Source of the DNA: an uncultured Rhodospirillales bacterium
GTDB taxonomy: Bacteria > Pseudomonadota > Alphaproteobacteria > Rhodospirillales > UBA2165
Assembly: GCA_913055735.1 (NCBI GenBank)
Contig: CAJXKD010000001.1
Span: 744,001-808,000 of the forward strand
Reading direction: 5' to 3'
Length of the DNA stretch: 64,000 nucleotides
The notes beneath the pieces are model-generated. The model saw nothing but the letters and a program-made list of their open reading frames with translations, was not told the origin of the DNA and did no database searches. The position numbers were made by a program, and so were the translations under genes. Of the stretch, positions 58,614 to 64,000 are shown one piece after another. The first letter of the stretch is position 1; every line of letters starts with the position of its first letter.

Positions 58614-59558
58614 CTACAGCACCGCGTCGAAATAGGCGATGGTCTTTTCGAGGCCCTGGCGGAGCTGGATCTTGGGTTCCCACTCGAGGTGCTTCTTGGC
58701 CAAGGAAATGTCCGGCTGACGCTGCATCGGGTCGTCCTGGGGCAGCGGATGGGTCTCGAGCGTCGACTTGGACCCGGTGAGATCGATCACCGTTTCGGCC
58801 AATTCGCGGATGGTGAACTCCACCGGGTTGCCCAGGTTCATCGGCCCGGTCACGTCGTCCGGCGCCGCCATCAGGCGCACGAACGCCTCGACCAGATCGT
58901 CGACATAACAGAACGAGCGCGTCTGTTCGCCGTCGCCATAGAGGGTGATGGGCTTGCCGGACAGCGCCTGGACGATGAAGTTGGACACCACCCGCCCGTC
59001 GTTGGGATGCATGCGCGGCCCATAGGTGTTGAAGATGCGGGCGACGCGGATGTTCAGCTTGTGCTGACGGTGATAGTCGAAGAACAGGGTTTCGGCGCAG
59101 CGCTTGCCCTCGTCATAGCAGGCGCGCGGCCCGATGGGATTGACGTTGCCGTTGTAATCCTCGGTCTGCGGGTGGATGGCGGGATCGCCATAGACCTCGC
59201 TGGTCGAGGCCTGAAAGATTTTGGCGTGGGTGCGCTTGGCGAGGCCCAGCATGTTGATGGCGCCGTGCACGCTGGTCTTGGTGGTCTGCACCGGATCGAA
59301 CTGATAATGGATGGGCGACGCCGGACAGGCGAGGTTGTAGATCTCGTCCACCTCCACATAGAGGGGGAAGGTCACGTCGTGGCGCATGATCTCGAAATTG
59401 CTCATATCGAGCAGACCGGCAACGTTATCCTTGGTACCGGTGAAGAAATTGTCGACGCACAACACGTCGTCACCGGCCGCGACCAGCCTTTCGCACAGAT
59501 GCGATCCGATAAACCCGGCGCCGCCGGTCACCAATACCCGTTTCCGTCCGCCCTTCAC
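58614..59558 (-). CDS. UDP-glucuronate decarboxylase (UDP-xylose synthase family)
   Basis: This is a short-chain dehydrogenase/epimerase-type enzyme of 314 residues. NAD is bound by GGAGFIGS at 12-19. The catalytic set is Ser120/Glu121 (TSEVYGDP), Tyr148 and Lys152 (ACYDEGKR). Together with [39 protein letters not shown] and the late [17 protein letters not shown], this matches UDP-glucuronic acid decarboxylase, which makes UDP-xylose (or UDP-4-keto-arabinose). It could supply pentose for exopolysaccharide or lipopolysaccharide. No glycosyltransferase lies nearby. The gene is preceded by a weak GAGG site and lies upstream of the dcw control region on the same strand. Confidence 0.9.
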   Translation of the reverse strand: MKGGRKRVLVTGGAGFIGSHLCERLVAAGDDVLCVDNFFTGTKDNVAGLLDMSNFEIMRHDVTFPLYVEVDEIYNLACPASPIHYQFDPVQTTKTSVHGAINMLGLAKRTHAKIFQASTSEVYGDPAIHPQTEDYNGNVNPIGPRACYDEGKRCAETLFFDYHRQHKLNIRVARIFNTYGPRMHPNDGRVVSNFIVQALSGKPITLYGDGEQTRSFCYVDDLVEAFVRLMAAPDDVTGPMNLGNPVEFTIRELAETVIDLTGSKSTLETHPLPQDDPMQRQPDISLAKKHLEWEPKIQLRQGLEKTIAYFDAVL

Positions 59559-59653
59559 CGCCGCCTCGTCCTTTCGTAACCGCTAAAACGCGGCGGACAC
59601 TACCACCCGGAAGCGGCGCTCACCAAGATGTTTGTCGCGGCACGGTATCGGGA

Positions 59654-60640
59654 TCAGTCTTCCGCCTTCTCCAACTCGCGGCGGAACTGGCGTTGCGGCG
59701 CATGGCCGCCGTGATGATCGACATTCTCCGGCGCCTTGAACTTGAACCGGCGCACCGTATTGGGATCGGCGGCTTCGACACCGGTCGGCCGGTCGCCCGC
59801 TATGGTCACCCGTTCCATAATGCGGCGCTGCGGGTAGTAGTCGTGGATGGCGTAATGCTGCGTCGAACGGTTATCCCACATGGCGATGGTGTGGGGCTTC
59901 CAATGATGGCGGAACTGATACTCGGGGACCAGCGCCTGATAGAACAGCGTGTCCAACAATGACCGGCTCTCGCGCTCGTCCATGTCTTTGATGGCCATGG
60001 TGAACTGCGGGTTGACGAACAGCACCTTGCGGCCGGTCACCGGATGGACGCGCACCACCGGATGGATCGCCGGCGGGTAGAGCATCTCGAAATGTTGGAG
60101 GTTCTTCCGGTCCTCCGGCGTGTTGGCGAACAGTTTCTTGAACGGCTTGAAGTCGTGGACGGCTTCGAGCCCGGAAATGAACTGCTGCATGCGGTCGCTG
60201 AGCCCTTCGAAGGCCGCCGTCATGCTGGCATACATAGTATCGCCGCCAACCGCCGGCACCTCCTTGGCACACAACACTGTCGCCATGGGCGGGCTTTCGC
60301 GGAAGGTTTCGTCGGAATGCCACACGTCGGTCCCGAACGGCGCGTTGTTGGCATCGTTGGCGAACTTGATCAGTTCCGGCACATCCTTGTCGTTGGGCGA
60401 AAACGGATGGACTGACAAATTACCGAACCGGCGCCCGAAGGCCATGAGCTGCTCGGAGGTGATCTCCTGATCGTGGAAGATGATCAGCTCGTTCTCCACG
60501 AGCGCGTCCTGAATGGCGTCGAAAGTCGTGTCATCCAGGGGCTGGCGAAGATCGACCCCGCTAATCTCGGCGCCCAAGTTCGCGCCCACGCGGGTTACCG
60601 TAATGCCGCTCGCCTGCTGCGCGCTGACTTTCTGATCCAT
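59654..60640 (-). CDS. TauD/TfdA-family Fe(II)/2-oxoglutarate dioxygenase
   Basis: This is a non-haem iron oxygenase of 328 residues. The facial triad is His108-x-Asp110 (VWHSDETF) and His262 (DNRSTQHYA), and the 2-oxoglutarate-binding Arg273 is in DYYPQRRIMER. GTDVWHSDETFRESPPMATVLCAKEVPAVGGDTMYASM is typical of the family. The C-terminal 25 residues (ENVDHHGGHAPQRQF) are extra. ATG 60640 has GGAGG seven bases upstream, whereas the GTG six codons earlier has none. Taurine is one possible substrate, and its sulfite product would suit soeABC elsewhere in the window. Other family members attack chlorophenoxy acids, so the substrate is open. Confidence 0.88.
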   Translation of the reverse strand: MDQKVSAQQASGITVTRVGANLGAEISGVDLRQPLDDTTFDAIQDALVENELIIFHDQEITSEQLMAFGRRFGNLSVHPFSPNDKDVPELIKFANDANNAPFGTDVWHSDETFRESPPMATVLCAKEVPAVGGDTMYASMTAAFEGLSDRMQQFISGLEAVHDFKPFKKLFANTPEDRKNLQHFEMLYPPAIHPVVRVHPVTGRKVLFVNPQFTMAIKDMDERESRSLLDTLFYQALVPEYQFRHHWKPHTIAMWDNRSTQHYAIHDYYPQRRIMERVTIAGDRPTGVEAADPNTVRRFKFKAPENVDHHGGHAPQRQFRRELEKAED

Positions 60641-61023
60641 GATATTGCCTCCGGCCACTCGTCGTTATTCGTTAAGATTTTCCGGCCGTTAACCATTGCA
60701 TGGGCGTTGTGGGACCGGCACCACTTTATCTGTTTTACATTTTATCATTGTGAATACCCCGGGGTAAAGCAAACCGCTGCTGCTTCCGAAGCCTGGAAAC
60801 GCCCACAAAAACGGCTGATTCCGGCCCCCAAAGATTAACGGCTCGTTCTCCCCAACACCCCCGGAAAATGCGTGACCGGTGAGTGATCCAGATCACAGGC
60901 AAATGGGGAAAATCCGGGGTTTTATTGTTGCTTAAAGATTACCACCTACACATTTGATTGCCTCTATCGCGTATCCGATTTGGCGGGTATTTCGATGTGG
61001 GGCTGATGGCGCGTGAGAGGACG
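60641..61023 (+). promoter_or_regulatory. Divergent control region with CRP-like operator and promoter
   Basis: This 383-base gap lies between the TauD-type gene and the degenerate EAL gene. GTGA-N6-TCAC with TCACA on the right (60883-60897) matches the CRP/CAP consensus core. TTGTTG (60925-60930) and TACACA (60947-60952) with 16-base spacing form a weak promoter, which would place the operator centre about 70 bases upstream of the start point, a position used by class I CRP activation. I saw no gene in the gap. Confidence 0.4.
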
Positions 61024-62298
61024 ATGGCCGACGGCGCGGCACTTGCACCTTCGCTGAAGGGGGCCCAAACCCCCGAAAGCAAACTTCTCGACCATGTGGA
61101 GCGGGTTCAGAACACTCGAGCCGGCCGCATCGCCGTGTTCGTGCACCTATCCCGGTTGCAGCCGCACAATCAACAGCCTCACCACATCCGCATTGCCAGC
61201 CGGATTTTCGACTCGCTGCTTAACTCGGCGGACGTTCAGCTGTTCATCCTGTCGACCGGCGATCTGGTGTTGGTTGGCCGCGAAGTCAGCCCCGAGGAAA
61301 TCGACGACGTCATCGACAAGGTCCGCAGCCTGTTCAAGTCCGATGCCGTTGCCGAATCGCGGGAACGCGGCCAAGGCCATTTCACCACCTGGTTCGACCT
61401 GGAATACGACTTCGACATGTTCATCGAGCTCATCCGCAAGCTGGCGGAGAAGGCCGAGAAGAACCTCGACGCGACGCGCGAAGATGCCTCCGCGGGCCGT
61501 GAACGCGGCGTCCATTTCTCCGGTCAGGCCCTGAGCCCGAACGGGCTCGCCCGGGTGCTCGAAACCATGGGGCGCGTGCGCTTCGCCGAGATCATCCGTT
61601 CTCAGCCGGCGGTCATCATCGGCGGCGACGGAACGGAAAACATCCTGTTCGAAGAGAACTACGTTTCCATCAGCGAACTGCAACAACGGATCGCGCCCGG
61701 CTTCAACCTGGTTTCGAATACCTGGCTGTTCCAGCACCTGACCGAAACCATCGATAAGCACATCCTGCACGTACTCGCCAAGAACGGTATCGGAGAACGC
61801 AAGTTCGCGACCAGCATCAATCTCAATATCGCGACCGTCCTCGGCCGCGGCTTCGAAGCCTTCGACCGCTTCGCCAGCCGGTCGTCGAACAACATCATTA
61901 TCGAGATGCAGCAGATCGACGTATTCGCGAACATTCCGGCCTATCGCTACGCCCGCGATTGGCTGCGCGAGCGCGGATACCGGGTGTTGATCGACGGACT
62001 GAACCCTGTCTCTCTCCGCCTGTTCGATCCGGGCATGTTGGACCCCGATTTCGTCAAGGTCGCCTGGGGCACCGAATACAGCGGCCGCACGAGCGCCCAA
62101 GACCGGGCGCAGCTGAGCGAGATCATCGAGACGGTCGACCGCGAAAAGTTCATCCTCGCCCGCACCGATTCCGAGGCTGCCCTCGCCTGGGCGTTGCAGC
62201 TTGGCATCCGGCGTTTCCAGGGCTTCTTCATCGACAAACTCGTCGCCAAACAGATTTCCAAGGAAGGCAATCTCGTCAGCACCGGCAAACGGCGCTAA
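61024..62298 (+). CDS. Degenerate EAL-domain protein (first paralogue)
   Basis: This is a protein of about 424 residues. The N-terminal 190 residues are a domain I do not recognise (AVFVHLSRLQPHNQQPHHIRIASRIFDSL, then QLFILSTGDLVLVG). The C-terminal 240 follow the EAL phosphodiesterase fold: SINLNIATVLG, IIIEMQQIDVFANIPAYRYARDWLRERGYRVLIDGLNP, FVKVAWG and QGFFIDKLV. The catalytic EAL signature is missing, DDFGTG has become IDGLNP and the AEGVE-type glutamate is lost, so it should not hydrolyse c-di-GMP. Such proteins often act as c-di-GMP or protein sensors. ATG 61024 matches the paralogue's start. ATG 61006 and TTG 60958 are alternatives. Confidence 0.8.
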   Translation: MADGAALAPSLKGAQTPESKLLDHVERVQNTRAGRIAVFVHLSRLQPHNQQPHHIRIASRIFDSLLNSADVQLFILSTGDLVLVGREVSPEEIDDVIDKVRSLFKSDAVAESRERGQGHFTTWFDLEYDFDMFIELIRKLAEKAEKNLDATREDASAGRERGVHFSGQALSPNGLARVLETMGRVRFAEIIRSQPAVIIGGDGTENILFEENYVSISELQQRIAPGFNLVSNTWLFQHLTETIDKHILHVLAKNGIGERKFATSINLNIATVLGRGFEAFDRFASRSSNNIIIEMQQIDVFANIPAYRYARDWLRERGYRVLIDGLNPVSLRLFDPGMLDPDFVKVAWGTEYSGRTSAQDRAQLSEIIETVDREKFILARTDSEAALAWALQLGIRRFQGFFIDKLVAKQISKEGNLVSTGKRR

Positions 62299-62323
62299 GC
62301 GAACCGGGAGTCGAACCGAGCAC

Positions 62324-63607
62324 ATGGCCACACCCGCACCCCGCAAACCGACCCAAAGCCAGGAAAATCTGCTGCTGGATTACGTCCATCGGCTGGACCG
62401 TCATCGCCGCGGGCGTACCGCCGTGCACATCCATCTTTCTCGGTTGAAGCCGCAAAACCGGCGCGAGAACCATGTCCAGATCGCGACCAACACTATCGAG
62501 CCCATGGTGCGCGCGCAAATGGGCCAGCTGTTCATCCTCAAGAACGCCGACTTCATTTTCATCTACAAGGACGAGATTTCCGACGAGGTTGAAACCGCTA
62601 TCCTGAAGCTGCGCTATCTGTTTTCGGACGATCCGCTGCTCAATGGCGACATCGACGATAAGAGCGGAAAATTCTGCACCTACTACAGCGTCGAGAAGCA
62701 GTACGACACGATCCTCAAGATGGCACATGACATCGTCCACACCGCGACCGCCGAGGAGGAAGCACCGACCCACGAAGCGACGGCCAAGGAACTGCTGCCG
62801 GCCCGTCAGCCGGATCGCGGCGAACCGCTGACCCCACGCATGCTGGGCAGGGTCGAGAACACCCTGCAACGTGCCGATATCTCAAATCTCGTCCGGCGCC
62901 AATATGTGTGCGGCCTGGTCGGCGACGCGGCCCCGCAGCCCTTGTTCTCGGAGCTTTACATCTCCATCCGCGATCTGTGTGAAACCTTGATGCCGGGCAT
63001 CAATATCGTCGCCAACCCGTGGCTGTTCCACCATCTGACGGAAACCCTGGACCGGCGGATGCTCGCCATGCTGAGCAAATCCAACGACAACTCCATCACG
63101 GGTGAAATCAGCATCAACCTGAACGTCTCGACGCTGCTGTCGCCGGAGTTCATGCAATTCGACGACAGCGTCATCGCCTCCATGCGCGGTTCCTTTGTCG
63201 TCGAGTTGCAGAAAGTCGACATCTTCTCCGATATCAATGCCTTCCTGTTTGCCCGCGCCTTCGCCAAGGAACGCGGCTACCGCATCTGCATCGACGGCCT
63301 TACCTACGAAACGCTGCCGTTCATCAACCGCGAACGTTTGGAAGCGGATATGATCAAAGTGATCTGGCAACCGGACGTGATCAAAGAAGCGGGTCCGCAG
63401 AAATTCGCCGAGCGCATCAAGGCAGCGGGCGGCTCCAAAACCATTCTTTGTCGGTGCACGGACAAAGCAGCTATTGAATTCGGGCACGCCACCGACGTAA
63501 AAATGTTCCAAGGGCGCTACATCGAGGATCTGATCGCCGACGATATCAGACGCCGCGATATGCAAGCAGCGCGCCGACGCCATAATTTCCAGGACGCATT
63601 TAATTAA
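62324..63607 (+). CDS. Degenerate EAL-domain protein (second paralogue)
   Basis: This 427-residue protein is a tandem paralogue of the gene before it: shared N-terminal LLLDYVHRLDRHRRGRTAVHIHLSRLKPQNRRENHVQIATN, then LFILKNADFIFIYKDE, and the same EAL-like core (ISINLNVSTLL, FVVELQKVDIFSDINAFLFARAFAKERGYRICIDGL, MIKVIW, FQGRYIEDL). The glutamate of the EAL motif, the metal-binding Asp pair and the catalytic Lys/Glu loop are again absent. The N-terminal domains are alike in both, so this is a two-domain family, not an EAL fragment. It starts 26 bases after the first gene and its stop codon overlaps the next start (TAATG), which indicates an operon with the ABC ATPase. Confidence 0.8.
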   Translation: MATPAPRKPTQSQENLLLDYVHRLDRHRRGRTAVHIHLSRLKPQNRRENHVQIATNTIEPMVRAQMGQLFILKNADFIFIYKDEISDEVETAILKLRYLFSDDPLLNGDIDDKSGKFCTYYSVEKQYDTILKMAHDIVHTATAEEEAPTHEATAKELLPARQPDRGEPLTPRMLGRVENTLQRADISNLVRRQYVCGLVGDAAPQPLFSELYISIRDLCETLMPGINIVANPWLFHHLTETLDRRMLAMLSKSNDNSITGEISINLNVSTLLSPEFMQFDDSVIASMRGSFVVELQKVDIFSDINAFLFARAFAKERGYRICIDGLTYETLPFINRERLEADMIKVIWQPDVIKEAGPQKFAERIKAAGGSKTILCRCTDKAAIEFGHATDVKMFQGRYIEDLIADDIRRRDMQAARRRHNFQDAFN

Positions 63608-64000
63608 TGCGAGATTCCAACGACGCCCCGGACGCCGCCATCGACGTCCGGTCGCTTACCAAACGTTTCGACGATGTGGTGGCCGTGGATACCGTGTCTT
63701 TCTCCACCGCGAGAGGATCGGTAACGGGCCTGCTGGGCGGTAACGGCGCCGGCAAAACCACCACCATCTCCATGCTTCTGGGGTTGCTGATCCCGACCAG
63801 CGGCAGCATCACGGTCTTGGGCGTCGATATGCTCCGGCACCGCCACGACGCCTTGCCGGAGATGAATTTCTCATCGCCATACGTCGATATGCCGCACCGG
63901 CTGACCATCTACGAGAACCTCCTGGTTTACGCCAATCTCTACGGCGTGCGCCGACCGCGCGACCGTGTGCGCGCCTTGGCCGCCGATCTCGAGCTGGAGC
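63607..64000 (+). CDS. ABC-2 type transporter ATP-binding protein (3' end outside window)
   Basis: This is the start of an ABC ATPase, open to the window edge (131 codons). RSLTKRFDDVVAVDTVSF is the A-loop region and GGNGAGKTTT is Walker A near residues 44-53. It is followed by LLGLLIPTSGSITVLGVDM and a Q-loop-region FSSPYVDMPHRLTIYENLLVYANLYGV. The pattern is that of ABC-2 exporters (NodI/CcmA/drug-type); signature and Walker B lie beyond the window. The ATG shares a base with the stop of the preceding EAL-like gene, so the two are translationally coupled. The exported substrate is unknown; a membrane permease should follow. Confidence 0.85.
   Translation, partial: MRDSNDAPDAAIDVRSLTKRFDDVVAVDTVSFSTARGSVTGLLGGNGAGKTTTISMLLGLLIPTSGSITVLGVDMLRHRHDALPEMNFSSPYVDMPHRLTIYENLLVYANLYGVRRPRDRVRALAADLELE

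Noticed and set aside
58180..58635. 151-codon open frame across the dcw control region on the plus strand
   Set aside because: It covers the start of mraZ, the promoter and the TGGG array, has no recognisable domain and no ribosome site.
60672..60696. Possible CtrA-type site (TTAA...TTAACCAT)
   Set aside because: The spacing between TTAA halves is about 13 bases, not the 7 of the CtrA consensus.
60473..60838. 121-codon plus-strand frame near the TauD-type gene
   Set aside because: More than half is antisense to the dioxygenase gene and the remainder is low in conserved features.

Overview
The window is a GC-rich chromosomal segment of an alphaproteobacterium, most likely a free-living and possibly marine member of the Rhodospirillales or a close relative. 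This rests on four things: the gene order mutY / dciA-dsbA-smc-atpI-atpB-atpE-atpF'-atpF, with the F0 genes separate from F1 and two different b subunits; a complete mraZ-to-ftsZ division and cell-wall (dcw) cluster followed by lpxC, bamD, recN and ligA; a long-linker FtsZ; and the load of TRAP, urea ABC, sulfite dehydrogenase and TauD-type genes. I saw no phage, insertion sequence, CRISPR array, rRNA or tRNA.

Layout. 1-4162 (+): the 3' end of a urea/short-amide ABC transporter operon (urtC partial, urtD, urtE) running into formamidase fmdA and zinc-ribbon fmdB. 4320-8336 (+): an alpha/beta hydrolase and a three-part TRAP transporter. 8333-10117 (-): a cysteine hydrolase and a two-subunit class III extradiol dioxygenase. 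10270-16055: a mixed accessory stretch with a lipoprotein, an esterase, a methyltransferase divergent from a GlxA-type AraC regulator, a small acidic protein, and a flagellin-shaped protein preceded by a sigma-28-like promoter element. 16121-20715 (-): soeABC, a cytoplasm-facing molybdenum sulfite dehydrogenase. 20846-29501: mutY divergent from dciA-dsbA-smc and the F0 ATP synthase operon. 29563-33310 (-): four catabolic-looking genes (LLM flavin oxidoreductase, PPOX flavoprotein, NTF2-like protein, MetE-C-like methyltransferase).

33404-58244 is one long minus-strand housekeeping block. In transcription order it reads mraZ, rsmH, ftsL, ftsI, murE, murF, mraY, murD, ftsW, murG, murC, murB, ddl, ftsQ, ftsA, ftsZ, then lpxC, bamD, recN, ligA. 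Eight of the dcw junctions are ATGA stop/start overlaps, so translation is tightly coupled. The control region in front of mraZ carries a sigma-70-type promoter and a run of TGGG elements at an exact 10-bp period, which looks like an unusually long MraZ autorepression operator. This is the clearest regulatory find in the window.

58614-60640 (-) holds a UDP-glucuronate decarboxylase and a TauD-family dioxygenase. 60883-64000 (+) holds a CRP-like operator, two tandem paralogous proteins with degenerate EAL (c-di-GMP phosphodiesterase-type) domains, and the start of an ABC transporter ATPase overlapping the second by one base. The degenerate EAL pair and the flagellin-shaped protein are the least explained protein-coding parts.
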